A stretch of DNA of 64,000 nucleotides from contig NZ_BSOW01000034.1 in the NCBI RefSeq assembly GCF_030160715.1, positions 31,284 to 95,283 of the forward strand, given 5' to 3'. Below are positions 49,276-57,606 of this stretch, piece by piece. Positions within the stretch are counted from its first letter, which is position 1. The number at the start of each line of letters is the position of its first letter. Below the pieces are notes generated by a model that was not told the DNA's origin, searched no databases, and saw nothing but the letters and a program-made list of their open reading frames with translations. The position numbers and the translations under genes are program-made. The stretch is from Bradyrhizobium iriomotense (GTDB taxonomy: Bacteria; Pseudomonadota; Alphaproteobacteria; Rhizobiales; Xanthobacteraceae).

Positions 49276-50544
49276 ATGACAGCGCCGCTGAAGACCGCTC
49301 CCTTTGCGCCGTTCGAATGGATGCTGTCTGCCCGCTATCTGCGCGCGCGACGTAAGGAAGGCTTCGTGTCGGTCATCGCCGGGTTTTCGTTTCTCGGCAT
49401 CATGCTGGGCGTTGCGACCCTCATCATCGTGATGGCGGTCATGAACGGCTTCCGCAAAGAGCTCCTGGACAAGATCCTTGGCCTCAACGGGCATGTTCTG
49501 GTTCAGCCGCTGGAATCGCCTCTGACCGACTGGAAGGATGTGACCGAACGCATCAGCAAGTTGAAGGGTGTGCGACTCGCTGTGCCCGTCGTTGACGGGA
49601 CGGCATTGGCATCATCCTCAAACGCCTCCGGCGTCCTGGTGCGCGGGATCCGCGCGGTCGATCTCGTCAAGCTGGCTTCGGTCGCAGGTAACATCAAGCA
49701 GGGATCGATCGAACATTTTGACGACGATCAGGGCGTTGCGATCGGCCAGGGCCTCGCCGATCAGCTTTCGGTGCACGCCGGTGACGCCATCACGCTCGTC
49801 GCGCAGCACGGCGCGGTGACGCCAATGGGCGTCATGCCGAGGATCAAGAAATACAAGGTCACGGCCGTGTTCGAAATCGGCATGTCGGAGTACGACGCGA
49901 GCATGGTTTTCATGCCGATCGCGGAAGCGCAGTCCTACTTCAACCGCAGCGGCGATGTCACGGCGATCGAGGTGTTCACGACCGACCCGGATCGCATCGA
50001 CGTGTTCCGCAGGAGCGTGATGGAGGCCGCAGGCCGGCCGATCTTCCTGGTCGATTGGCGGCAGCGCAACTCGACCTTTTTCAGCGCGCTTCAGGTCCAG
50101 CGCAACGTGATGTTCCTGATCCTGACCCTGATCGTCCTCGTGGCTGCCTTGAACATCGTGTCGGGCCTCGTCATGCTGGTGAAAGACAAGAGCAGCGACA
50201 TTGCGATCCTGCGAACCATGGGCGCTTCGCAGGGCTCGATCATGAGGATCTTCCTGATCACCGGCGCGTCGATCGGCGTCGCGGGTACGCTGATCGGCTT
50301 CGTCGTCGGGCTTGTGGCATGCTCCAATATCGAGTCGATCCGGCAGTTCATGTCCTGGCTGACCAGGACCGAATTGTTTCCGCCAAAGCTCTACTTTCTT
50401 TCGAAGCTGCCGGCCGACGTCGAAGTCGGAGAAACCTCCGCGGTCGTGATCATGGCGCTGACGCTTTCGTTTCTCGCAACGCTCTACCCATCCTGGCGCG
50501 CCGCGCGGCTCGATCCCATCGAAGTGCTGCGGCATGGAGGCTAG
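49276..50544 (+). CDS. LolC/LolE-type lipoprotein-releasing ABC permease
   Basis: A 422-residue inner-membrane protein with the LolC/E topology: one helix near the N-terminus (GFSFLGIMLGVATLIIVMAVM), a large periplasmic domain (about 50-270), then three helices (MFLILTLIVLVAALNIVSGLVML, ITGASIGVAGTLIGFVVGLVA, VVIMALTLSFLATLYPSW). The family N-terminus FEWMLSARYLRARRKEGFVSVIAGFS and the coupling element SSDIAILRTMGAS are complete. Lol permeases work with the LolD ATPase to extract outer-membrane lipoproteins. No lolD lies next to it in this window, which is unusual, so it may be a second copy. Confidence 0.88.
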   Translation: MTAPLKTAPFAPFEWMLSARYLRARRKEGFVSVIAGFSFLGIMLGVATLIIVMAVMNGFRKELLDKILGLNGHVLVQPLESPLTDWKDVTERISKLKGVRLAVPVVDGTALASSSNASGVLVRGIRAVDLVKLASVAGNIKQGSIEHFDDDQGVAIGQGLADQLSVHAGDAITLVAQHGAVTPMGVMPRIKKYKVTAVFEIGMSEYDASMVFMPIAEAQSYFNRSGDVTAIEVFTTDPDRIDVFRRSVMEAAGRPIFLVDWRQRNSTFFSALQVQRNVMFLILTLIVLVAALNIVSGLVMLVKDKSSDIAILRTMGASQGSIMRIFLITGASIGVAGTLIGFVVGLVACSNIESIRQFMSWLTRTELFPPKLYFLSKLPADVEVGETSAVVIMALTLSFLATLYPSWRAARLDPIEVLRHGG

Positions 50545-50575
50545 CGCGCAGCTAGCGGGCCAGCTTGACTAATCG

Positions 50576-50617
50576 ATAACTCTACGGTTATACATAAATC
50601 CATAACCAGTGAGTTAT
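50576..50617. promoter_or_regulatory. Paired inverted operators upstream of the ArsR gene
   Basis: Two palindromes, ATAAC-N6-GTTAT at 50576-50591 and 50602-50617, are inverted copies of each other: both outer ends read ATAACTC/GAGTTAT and the inner ends GGTTAT/ATAACC. They flank an AT-rich TATACATAAAT that could be the -10 region. The second ends 9 bases before the ATG at 50627. Confidence 0.78.
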
Positions 50618-50626
50618 CTATTTCCC

Positions 50627-50950
50627 ATGCCCAACGCCCACGACGTGCTGTTCCGAACCCTTGCCGATCCGACCCGGCGGGCGATCTTCGAGCGGCTGTG
50701 CCGCCACGGCGAGCAGACCGTCGGTGCGCTCACGGCGCGGGCCGGTGTGTCGCAACCGGCCGTCTCGAAGCATCTGATGGCATTGAAGCAGGCGGGGCTC
50801 GTGCGCGACCGCCACGAAGGCCGTCAGACGCATTACAGCGCACAGCTTCGCGCCCTCGCCCCGCTGCTCGACTGGACCAGCAAGATGACCGGCTTCTGGC
50901 AAGGCCGGTTCGACGATCTCGAAGATCTCCTCAAGAGGATGGACCAATGA
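50627..50950 (+). CDS. ArsR-family repressor (SdpR-like, no metal site)
   Basis: A 107-residue winged-helix regulator from ATG 50627 (MPNAHDVLFRTLADPTRRAIFERL). The recognition region is GVSQPAVSKHLMALKQAGLV, followed by the wing DRHEGRQTHYS. No Cys is present, so the classical metal-sensing sites are absent. An upstream GTG at 50609 lies inside an operator and is rejected as start. The gene overlaps the SRPBCC gene by 4 bases. ArsR plus SRPBCC plus DUF1801 clusters are frequent in proteobacteria and are usually autorepressed, which fits the twin operators. Confidence 0.92.
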   Translation: MPNAHDVLFRTLADPTRRAIFERLCRHGEQTVGALTARAGVSQPAVSKHLMALKQAGLVRDRHEGRQTHYSAQLRALAPLLDWTSKMTGFWQGRFDDLEDLLKRMDQ

Positions 50951-51372
50951 ACACAACCGAGACCCGCTCCGTCGTCGTCGAGCGCGAGTTCGCGCATCCG
51001 CCCGGAAAGCTCTGGCGCGCGCTGACACAGCCGCATTTGATCTCGGAGTGGCTGATGAAGAACGATTTCCTGCCGGAGGTCGGCCATCGCTTCAAACTCA
51101 CCGGCGAGTGGGGCGGCGTGCTCGACTGCGAGGTACTCACGGTCGAGCCGAACAAGGTGCTGTCCTACACCTGGAACTTTGCGCATCAGGATGCGGCTTA
51201 CAATCTGGAGAGCGTGGTCACCTTCACCCTCACCCCGACGCGGGGCGGAACTCTGCTCCGGGTCGAGCAGGTGGGATTCCGCCCGGACCAGAAGCAGGCC
51301 TATGGCGGCGCTCACGCCGGATGGAAGCAGTTTTTGGAAAAGCTCGAGCAGGTTCTGCCGCAGGCAGACTGA
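50947..51372 (+). CDS. SRPBCC/AHSA1-domain protein
   Basis: A 141-residue START/Bet v1-like protein of the AHSA1 family, starting at an ATG that overlaps the ArsR stop (ATGA). Features: VVVEREFAHPPGKLWRALTQPHLISEWLMKND, EVGHRFKLTGEW and VTFTLTPTRGGTLLRVEQ, ending with GGAHAGWKQFLEKLEQ. Such proteins bind hydrophobic ligands in a central cavity. Translational coupling suggests it is the partner or effector of the repressor. Confidence 0.9.
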   Translation: MNTTETRSVVVEREFAHPPGKLWRALTQPHLISEWLMKNDFLPEVGHRFKLTGEWGGVLDCEVLTVEPNKVLSYTWNFAHQDAAYNLESVVTFTLTPTRGGTLLRVEQVGFRPDQKQAYGGAHAGWKQFLEKLEQVLPQAD

Positions 51373-51408
51373 CGCCGCGGCATTGCTCTTGAAAATCAGG
51401 AGGTCTCG

Positions 51409-51615
51409 TTGAACTGGAACGTGTGGATTCGACAGGTTCACCGCTGGCTGTCGATCGGCTTTACGCTGGCCGTCATCATCAATGTCCTCGCCATGGGACT
51501 GGAGAAGCAGGCGATCTGGATCGGCCTCCTGGCGCTGTTCCCGCTCATCCTGCTTTTGCTCTCCGGCCTTTATCTGTTCGCCCTGCCCTATGCCGCCAAA
51601 TGGCGCAGCAGCTGA
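51409..51615 (+). CDS. Small two-span membrane protein in the ArsR operon
   Basis: A 68-residue protein starting at TTG 51409; a perfect AGGAGG at 51398-51403 decides this non-ATG start. Two hydrophobic helices (about 12-31, LSIGFTLAVIINVLAMGL, and 37-58, IGLLALFPLILLLLSGLYLF) are followed by a basic end (AAKWRSS). Function unknown. It sits 36 bases after the SRPBCC gene and is part of the same run. Confidence 0.7.
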   Translation: MNWNVWIRQVHRWLSIGFTLAVIINVLAMGLEKQAIWIGLLALFPLILLLLSGLYLFALPYAAKWRSS

Positions 51616-51670
51616 CGCGATCGCTTGCGCGGTGTAGAACGGGACCGGATTTCGGAGCACGGGACCTCAG

Positions 51671-52081
51671 ATGACTCCATCGGAAAAACTCGACCAGCTC
51701 ATCGCAGGGATCACCGACTGGCGTGGCAAGACGTTGGCGACCCTGCGCAAGACCATTCTCGAGGCCGACAGCGAGATCGTCGAGGAATGGAAATGGATGG
51801 GCAGCCCGGTGTGGGAGCGCGACGGCATCATCGCGGTCGCCAACGCCCACAAGGGCAAGGTGAAGCTGACCTTCATGTACGGCGCGCGTCTCGCCGATCC
51901 CGACAAACTCTTCAACGCCGGCCTCGAAGGCAACGAACGCCGCGCGATCGATTTCCTGGAGGGCGACAAGATCAATGTGCGGGCGTTGAAGCAGCTCGTG
52001 CGCGCTGCGATCGAATACAATCAGGGCAAGGCCAAAACGAAAGCGCCGACAACGCGCGCGAAAGCACGCAAGGCGGGTTGA
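51671..52081 (+). CDS. DUF1801 protein
   Basis: A 136-residue protein of the DUF1801 (YdhG-like) family: LATLRKTILEADSEIVEEWKWMGSPVWERDGIIA, then NAHKGKVKLTFMYGARLADP and NAGLEGNERRAIDFLEGD. The C-terminus is a basic Lys/Ala-rich tail (KAKTKAPTTRAKARKAG), perhaps nucleic-acid binding. It is the last gene of the ArsR-SRPBCC-membrane-DUF1801 run. Function of the family is unknown. Confidence 0.85.
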   Translation: MTPSEKLDQLIAGITDWRGKTLATLRKTILEADSEIVEEWKWMGSPVWERDGIIAVANAHKGKVKLTFMYGARLADPDKLFNAGLEGNERRAIDFLEGDKINVRALKQLVRAAIEYNQGKAKTKAPTTRAKARKAG

Positions 52082-52091
52082 AGCAAAACAC

Positions 52092-52194
52092 CCGTCATGC
52101 CCCGCGAAGGCGGGGCATCCAGTACGCCGAGGCCTATCCGTATTCGTCGTCCTCTCTGGGATACTGGATCGCCCGATCAAGTCGAGCGATGACA
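52092..52194. repeat. Dispersed hairpin repeat after the ArsR operon
   Basis: A perfect 9-bp hairpin ATGCCCCGC (52097-52105) / GCGGGGCAT (52110-52118) with loop GAAG is followed by matching ATCCAGTACGC and GATACTGGATCGCCCG segments that form a longer imperfect inverted repeat. Elements of this appearance are frequent between genes in Bradyrhizobium genomes. It may also terminate the DUF1801 transcript. Confidence 0.7.
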
Positions 52195-52233
52195 GCTGAG
52201 ATTGTGGAAGGCGCGTGCCTCAAGCAGCGTCCC

Positions 52234-53442
52234 TCACGTCACCGCGTTCACAACCTGGTATTCCGGTCGCCTCCATACTTCGCCAACGATCACCTCCTCG
52301 ATGATCTCGGCCGCCTTCATCACCTCGTCCTCCCCGATATATAGCGGCGTGAGGCCGAAGCGCATGATATCAGGGGCGCGAAAGTCGCCGATGACCCCTC
52401 GCGCAATGAGCGCCTGCATGGCGGCGTAGCCGCCGGCGAAGGCGAACGACACCTGCGAGCCGCGCATTTCGTGCGCGCGCGGCGTGACCAGCCTGAGCTG
52501 CGGGCAGCGGCGCTCAACCTCGGCGATCAGGAGATCGCCGAGGTTGAGCGAACGGGCGCGCACTTCGCTGAGTTCGACACGGTCCCAGATGTCGAGCGAA
52601 GCTTCCAGCGCAGCCATCGCGAGCACCGGCGGCGTGCCGACGCGCATGCGCTCCACGCCGCCCGCGGGCACATAGCCGAGATCGAAGGCGAACGGCTTCG
52701 CGTGGCCCATCCAGCCCGAGAGCGCGGCGCGGGCGCGATTGGCGTGGCGCGGCGCGACGTAGAGGAAGGCCGGCGCGCCGGGACCGCCGTTGAGATATTT
52801 GTAGGTGCACCCCGCGGCGAAGTCGGCGCCGACGCCGGCGAGATCGACCGGCAGCGCGCCGGCGGAATGCGCGAGGTCCCAGACGGTCACGATATCAAGC
52901 GCATGCGCTTTCGCGGTGAGCTTCGCCATGTCGTGGCGGCGACCAGTGCGGTAGTCGACCTCGGTGAGGTAGAGCACCGCAATCTCGTCCGACAGCGCAG
53001 CCTCGACCGCCTCCGGCGCCAGGAGGCGCAGCTCGTGCCCTCGCCCGAGCGTCGCGATCAGGCCTTCGGCCATGTAGAGATCGGTCGGGAAATTGCCGGT
53101 GTCGGAGAGCACGACCTTGCGCTCGGGGTTGATATCGAGCGCGGCGGCGAGCGCCTGGTAAGCCTTGAGCGAGAGCGTATCGCCCATCATCACGGTATCA
53201 GCCTCCGCGCCGATCAGCCGCGCAATGCGATTGCCAACGTTGCGCGGCTGCACATACCAGCCCGCGGTGTTCCAGGCACGAATGAGCTCATCGCCCCATT
53301 CCCGCCGGATCACGCGGTCGACCTTTTCGGCAACGCCGAGCGGCAGCGCGCCGAGCGAATTGCCGTCGAGATAGATCACGCCCTCGGGCAGATGGAAGAG
53401 CGCCCTGGTGTCGTCGTAGACGCGAAGTCGGGTCTCGGTCAT
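52234..53442 (-). CDS. kynU: Kynureninase
   Basis: A 402-residue PLP enzyme from ATG 53442 that cleaves kynurenine to anthranilate and alanine. Motifs: VIYLDGNSLGALP, NTAGWYVQPRNVGNRIARLIGAE, VLSDTGNFPTDLYMAEGL, TVWDLAHSAGALPVDL, and the PLP-Lys region CTYKYLNGGPGAPAFLYV. FALGY-like and AGGVERMRVGTPPVLAM elements follow. It begins 7 bases after the kynA stop, so both are in one transcript with the formamidase upstream. Product anthranilate could feed catabolism or tryptophan recycling. Confidence 0.95.
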   Translation of the reverse strand: MTETRLRVYDDTRALFHLPEGVIYLDGNSLGALPLGVAEKVDRVIRREWGDELIRAWNTAGWYVQPRNVGNRIARLIGAEADTVMMGDTLSLKAYQALAAALDINPERKVVLSDTGNFPTDLYMAEGLIATLGRGHELRLLAPEAVEAALSDEIAVLYLTEVDYRTGRRHDMAKLTAKAHALDIVTVWDLAHSAGALPVDLAGVGADFAAGCTYKYLNGGPGAPAFLYVAPRHANRARAALSGWMGHAKPFAFDLGYVPAGGVERMRVGTPPVLAMAALEASLDIWDRVELSEVRARSLNLGDLLIAEVERRCPQLRLVTPRAHEMRGSQVSFAFAGGYAAMQALIARGVIGDFRAPDIMRFGLTPLYIGEDEVMKAAEIIEEVIVGEVWRRPEYQVVNAVT

Positions 53443-53449
53443 GGTTTGC

Positions 53450-54289
53450 TCAAAGGATGGTGCGGACGCGCCAGAGTTCGGGAAACAGCTCGACCTCCAG
53501 CATGCGCTTGAGATAGCTGACCCCACCGGTGCCGCCGGTGCCGCGCTTGAAGCCGATGACGCGCTCGACGGTGGTCACGTGGTTGAAGCGCCAGCGGCGG
53601 AAATAATCCTCGAAGTCGACGAGTTTTTCGGCGAGCTCGTAGAGCATCCAATGCGTCTCCGGCGCCTCGTAGACGCGCCGCCACGCCTGCAGCACGCCTT
53701 CGTTCAGGCTGTGCGTCTCACGGACGTCACGCGCCAGGACGGCAGACGGCATCGTGAGGCCCTTGCGGTCGGCGAGCCGCAGCACCTCGTCGTAGAGGCT
53801 CGGCGCCGCCAGCTCCGCCTCCAGCAGCCGCGTGACCTCGGCGTCGTGCGCGTGCGGCTTGAGCATCGCGTGATTGCGGTTGCCGAGGAGATATTCGATC
53901 AGGCGATACTGGCCTGACTGGAAGCCCGAGGATTGCCCGAGCTTGGAGCGGAAATGCGTGTACTCGCTCGGCGTCATCGTGCGCAGCACGTCCCAGGCGC
54001 TGTTGAGCTGCTCGAAGATGCGGGAAACGCGCGCCAGCATCTTCATCGCGGGCGAGACTTCATCTCGCGCGATGGCGCGGCGGGCAGCGCTGAGCTCGTG
54101 AATGGCGAGGCGCATCCAGAGCTCGGAGGTCTGGTGCTGGATGATGAACAGCATCTCGTCATGCGCATCCGACAGCGGGTGCTGCGCGCCGAGGATCGCA
54201 TCGAGCTGGAGATAGTCGCCATAGGACATGCGCCGAGCGAAATCGGTCTCAGCGCCTTCGGCAGTGGGATCGTAGTCGTTGCTGGTCAT
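53450..54289 (-). CDS. kynA: Tryptophan 2,3-dioxygenase
   Basis: A 279-residue heme enzyme that opens the indole ring of tryptophan to N-formylkynurenine. Family sequence is complete: MSYGDYLQLDAILGAQHPLSD, EMLFIIQHQTSELWMRL, FRSKLGQSSGFQSGQYRLIE, and the heme-ligand region RRWRFNHVTTVERVIGFKRGTGGTGGV. Length is normal for bacterial KynA. It starts 27 bases after the formamidase stop and ends 7 bases before kynureninase. Confidence 0.96.
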   Translation of the reverse strand: MTSNDYDPTAEGAETDFARRMSYGDYLQLDAILGAQHPLSDAHDEMLFIIQHQTSELWMRLAIHELSAARRAIARDEVSPAMKMLARVSRIFEQLNSAWDVLRTMTPSEYTHFRSKLGQSSGFQSGQYRLIEYLLGNRNHAMLKPHAHDAEVTRLLEAELAAPSLYDEVLRLADRKGLTMPSAVLARDVRETHSLNEGVLQAWRRVYEAPETHWMLYELAEKLVDFEDYFRRWRFNHVTTVERVIGFKRGTGGTGGVSYLKRMLEVELFPELWRVRTIL

Positions 54290-54316
54290 GACATCCCCTG
54301 TTCCGTCCGGTCTCCC

Positions 54317-55126
54317 TCAGTCGAGACCGACCAGGCTGGCCGTGATTTTTGACGAGGGATCCCTGAGCCCGTCGACGACAGTGAAATGATTGTAGCCGGG
54401 CTCGATCACGAGGCGCGTCGCCACGTCGAAACCGGTCCAGACGTTTGCCATCAGCTCGGCCTGGCGGATGAATTCCGGACGCTCGGCGCCCCCGACCCAG
54501 GCCGTGACCGGCGCGTGCCCGCGCGGCAGATGCAGCGCGGCGCTCTCGAGCGTTGCCTCTTCCAGCGTCATACCGAGCGTGGCGTTCATTTTCGTCTTCA
54601 GCAGCGGGCGCAGATCGTGCAGGCCGCTGATCGACAGCGTCGCTGCGATGCGGTTGTAGATCGCGGGCGCGAGTCGGCTGTCGTCGCACAGCATGCGGGT
54701 GACGAGATGACCGCCGGCGGAATGGCCGGCAAGCCGGATCGGCCCGGAGACGTGCGCGGCGGCGGTGGCGACGGCGGCGGCGATCTCGGCCGTGATGTCG
54801 GAGATGCGCGCATCCGGCGTCAGCGTGTAGCTCGGCAGCGCGACGGCAAAACCGTGGTGGCGCCCGCCTTCGGCAAGGTCCGTCCAGAACGATTTGTCGA
54901 ACCGCATCCAGTAGCCGCCATGCACGAACACGACGAGGCCCTTGCTGTCCCCATCCGGCAGGACCAGGTCGAGGCGCTGGCGCTCACCCGAGCCGTAGGC
55001 GATGTCGGGGCGGAAGTGCTTCAGCGCGGCGCGATAGGCGGCGGCACGCTCGGCCCACAGCGCCGGCAGTCTGTCCGAGCCCGGCACATGGGCCGAATTG
55101 GCGTAAGCATCATCCCAATCGCGCAT
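54317..55126 (-). CDS. Alpha/beta-hydrolase, probable kynurenine formamidase of the eukaryotic (AFMID) type
   Basis: A 269-residue hydrolase with oxyanion motif VFVHGGYWMRFDKSFW, nucleophile elbow GHSAGGHLV and late EPGYNHFTVVDGL with catalytic His. The HGGYW form matches arylformamidases of animal and yeast type, not the zinc-dependent KynB common in bacteria. As first gene of a kynA-kynU run (27-base gap), it most likely converts N-formylkynurenine to kynurenine. No kynB-type gene is visible. Activity is inferred from context. Confidence 0.86.
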   Translation of the reverse strand: MRDWDDAYANSAHVPGSDRLPALWAERAAAYRAALKHFRPDIAYGSGERQRLDLVLPDGDSKGLVVFVHGGYWMRFDKSFWTDLAEGGRHHGFAVALPSYTLTPDARISDITAEIAAAVATAAAHVSGPIRLAGHSAGGHLVTRMLCDDSRLAPAIYNRIAATLSISGLHDLRPLLKTKMNATLGMTLEEATLESAALHLPRGHAPVTAWVGGAERPEFIRQAELMANVWTGFDVATRLVIEPGYNHFTVVDGLRDPSSKITASLVGLD

Positions 55127-55266
55127 CGTTACTCCCCAAAAGGACTCGGCCTGCGATCGGGCACCAGTCTGCCACCGGCGAGGCCGGCATTCTAGTCTTT
55201 ATTTTAAGCTTAAAGCATTTGAAATGCGCCGGTGGATTGGGCACAGCCCCCGGGGGGGATGTCGCC

Positions 55267-55370
55267 CCTCACCCTGAGGAGCCGCGGTAGCGGCGTCTCG
55301 AAGGGCGAGGCCACCGACCAGGCCTTCATCCTTCGAGACGCTTGCTTTGCAAGCTCCTCAGGATGAGGAA
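55267..55370. repeat. Long inverted-repeat element A
   Basis: The left part CCTCACCCTGAGGAGC...GCGTCTCGAAGGGCGAGGCC is mirrored by GGCCTTCATCCTTCGAGACGC...GCTCCTCAGGATGAGG on the right. The arms are about 45 bases with a few mismatches. The transcript would form one long hairpin. Confidence 0.75.
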
Positions 55371-55379
55371 TTAGCAGCT

Positions 55380-55466
55380 CGTCATTGCGAGGAGCGAAGC
55401 GACGACGCAATCCAGAAATCGCGCCGCGGTGACAGTCTGGATTGCTTCGCTTCGCTCGCAATGACG
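55380..55466. repeat. Long inverted-repeat element B
   Basis: CGTCATTGCGAGGAGCGAAGC...GCAATCCAG on the left matches CTGGATTGCTTCGC...GCTCGCAATGACG on the right, with arms of about 30 bases around a GC-rich centre. It is unrelated to element A and lies 10 bases after it. Confidence 0.78.
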
Positions 55467-55480
55467 GTGGAGCGAGAAGC

Positions 55481-56758
55481 CTACCCCTTCTCCACCCCAC
55501 ACCATTCCGCGATGAACAGCGCCATGGCCTTGGTCGACTGCTTCAGCGACTCCAGATCGACATATTCATTGAAGCCGTGGATCTCGCCGCCTTCAGGGCC
55601 GAAGCAGAGGCTGGGGATGCCCTCGTTGAGGCCGTAGAAGCGGGTGTCGGTGAGCGCGGTGAAGACGAGGTCTTCGACCGCGCCACCATAGACCGCATTG
55701 AACGCCTTGCCGAAGGCGGCTTCCGGCGCGGCCGAATTGGTGAGTTCATACCCCTCCGACAGGAAGCCGGACCACTCGACCTCTGGCGGATTGTTAGCGA
55801 GGAAACGGTGGTTTCGCGCCGCGGCCGCGACGCAGGCCAAAATCTCCTTCTGGTGATCGGCGATCGACCAACCCGGCAGCACCGCGATGCGGCAATCGAC
55901 GTCGCACCAAGCCGGCACGCTGGAGGCCCAGTCACCGCCCCTGATGATGCCTGGGTTGAAGTTGATGGGATGGTTGAGCGTCTTGAAATGGCGATCGCTC
56001 TTGACGCGCTCGTTCCACTCGATCTCGAGCTTTTGCAGCGCCTGGATCAGATGATAGGCCGCCATGATCGCGTTCGCGCCGGAGCCTGCAAACGCCACAT
56101 GGGTCGGATGGCCCTTCACACGCAGGCGGAACCAGATCACGCCGACCTGCGAGCGCACCATCTTGCCGCCGGTCGGCTCCGGAATGAAGCAGGCATCGGC
56201 GCGATAGCCGCGCTGGAGCGTCGAGAGCGCGCCGACGCCGGTGCTCTCCTCCTCGATCACTGACTGGACATGGATCCGCGCCGTGGGCCGTAGGCCTGCG
56301 GCCCTGATTGCATCGAGCGCATAGAGCGCGCCGATGGTGCCGGACTTCATGTCGCAGGCGCCGCGGCCATACATCTTGCCGTCCCTGATGACCGGCGCAA
56401 ATGGCGGGGTGTCCCAGAGCTCCAGCGGCCCCGCCGGCACGACGTCGCAATGGCCTTGCAGGATCAGCGATTTGCCGCCGCTGGTTTGCGGGCGGTAGGT
56501 GCCGACCACCGTGCGCGCTTTGGAGAAGTCGTGCTCGATCGGACCGAAGCCGCGCAGATCCTTCAAGTCATCGATATTGATATGCCAGTCGTCGACCTCA
56601 TAGCCGCGCGCACGCAGCAGGTCGCCCATCATGTCCTGACAGGGCCCCTCCGCGCCGCGGGTCGAGGGGATCGCGACGAAATCGCGTGTGGTCGCAAGCT
56701 GGGCCTCGAAGCCGGCATCGACGGCATCGAGAATCCTCTGCTGCGTATCGGCATTCAT
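55481..56758 (-). CDS. M20-family deacylase (ArgE/DapE type)
   Basis: A 425-residue zinc-dependent peptidase/deacylase. Metal motifs: ILQGHCDVVPAGP (His and Asp), YGRGACDMKSG (bridging Asp), VIEEESTGVG (catalytic Glu-Glu) and FIPEPTGGK (Glu). The terminal His ligand region is FGPEGGEIHGFNEYVDL. The lid domain includes GHPTHVAFAGSGANAI. It removes acyl groups from amino acids or related amides. Annotated relatives are acetylornithine deacetylase or succinyl-diaminopimelate desuccinylase, but substrate is not fixed. Stand-alone gene. Confidence 0.88.
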   Translation of the reverse strand: MNADTQQRILDAVDAGFEAQLATTRDFVAIPSTRGAEGPCQDMMGDLLRARGYEVDDWHINIDDLKDLRGFGPIEHDFSKARTVVGTYRPQTSGGKSLILQGHCDVVPAGPLELWDTPPFAPVIRDGKMYGRGACDMKSGTIGALYALDAIRAAGLRPTARIHVQSVIEEESTGVGALSTLQRGYRADACFIPEPTGGKMVRSQVGVIWFRLRVKGHPTHVAFAGSGANAIMAAYHLIQALQKLEIEWNERVKSDRHFKTLNHPINFNPGIIRGGDWASSVPAWCDVDCRIAVLPGWSIADHQKEILACVAAAARNHRFLANNPPEVEWSGFLSEGYELTNSAAPEAAFGKAFNAVYGGAVEDLVFTALTDTRFYGLNEGIPSLCFGPEGGEIHGFNEYVDLESLKQSTKAMALFIAEWCGVEKG

Positions 56759-56806
56759 GCTGGCAACTCCATCGGCAGTCCAAGAGCGCCGCGAAGCTAG
56801 CCGATT

Positions 56807-57532
56807 TCAGCCCTCGGGGTACTCCTGAAAATAGGCATCCAGCAATGCATCATCGAGCAGTCGGCCTTCCGAATAGCCATTCAGCGTCGCTGGCCGCGTG
56901 ACGCCGTCGAGGAGGCGCGTGCAGGGTTCCGGAGCACCGAGCACGGTACGCACGGGAATCCGCTCCGCATAGATCGGCAAGGCATAGTCCTCATCGTCGT
57001 CCGCCAGTCCCTTGGCGCGCACCTTCGCCGAGGCTTCCTCGATCTCCATCGCGATGAAAGACGTCGCCTTGATCTCCTGCGTGCTGCTCGGGCGCAGCCC
57101 CGCCGTGCGATTCGGGAAGAAGCGATCGACCATGGCGACGAGCGCGCGGCTCTTCTCCTCCGCGTCGGTCACGAGGTAGGCGGTGCCGAAGGCCATCACC
57201 GCGCGATAGTCCGCCGAATGATTGAAGCCGCAGCGCGCCAGCACCAGGCTGTCGAGATGCGCAACGGTGAGACAGACCCTCTGCCCGCGCGACTGGTTGC
57301 GCAGCATGCGGCTCGCGCTGGAGCCGTGCCAATAGAGCCTGGTCCCTTCCCGCCAGAAGAAGGTCGGCGTGCAATAGGGCTGGCCGTCGATCACATAGGA
57401 GACGTGGCACAGCATCGAGGAATCCAGGATGCGGTGAACAGTGGCGTGATCGTAAGAGCCGCGATCATGACGGCGCTTCACCTGGTTGCGGGACGAGACC
57501 GGATAGGACGTGGTGGCGATACCGTCGGACAC
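56807..57532 (-). CDS. Pyridoxamine 5'-phosphate oxidase-like (FMN-binding split barrel) protein
   Basis: A 241-residue protein from GTG 57532, chosen because AGGAG precedes it and the longer frame upstream is not family-like. Split-barrel segments: MLCHVSYVIDGQPYCTPTFFWREGTRLYWHGS, VCLTVAHLDSLVLARCGF and YRAVMAFGTAYLVTDAEEK. The family (PF12900-like) binds FMN or heme. It is divergent from a MocR regulator (74-base gap), an arrangement common for MocR targets in vitamin B6 or amine metabolism. It is probably not the housekeeping PdxH, which has a different C-terminus. Confidence 0.84.
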   Translation of the reverse strand: MSDGIATTSYPVSSRNQVKRRHDRGSYDHATVHRILDSSMLCHVSYVIDGQPYCTPTFFWREGTRLYWHGSSASRMLRNQSRGQRVCLTVAHLDSLVLARCGFNHSADYRAVMAFGTAYLVTDAEEKSRALVAMVDRFFPNRTAGLRPSSTQEIKATSFIAMEIEEASAKVRAKGLADDDEDYALPIYAERIPVRTVLGAPEPCTRLLDGVTRPATLNGYSEGRLLDDALLDAYFQEYPEG

Positions 57533-57606
57533 GGCGGCTCCTGTCGTGGAATTTGAATCTGGAAAGAGTTGTAGCGGGCCATTTGGTCTGCGATAGTTCC
57601 AATTCC

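Larger units (their letters stand above)
55127..55480. other. Repeat-filled intergenic region
   Basis: About 350 bases without a gene. It contains the kynurenine-operon promoter at its left end and two different inverted-repeat elements (55267-55370 and 55380-55466) filling the rest up to the stop of the M20 deacylase gene. Confidence 0.7.
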
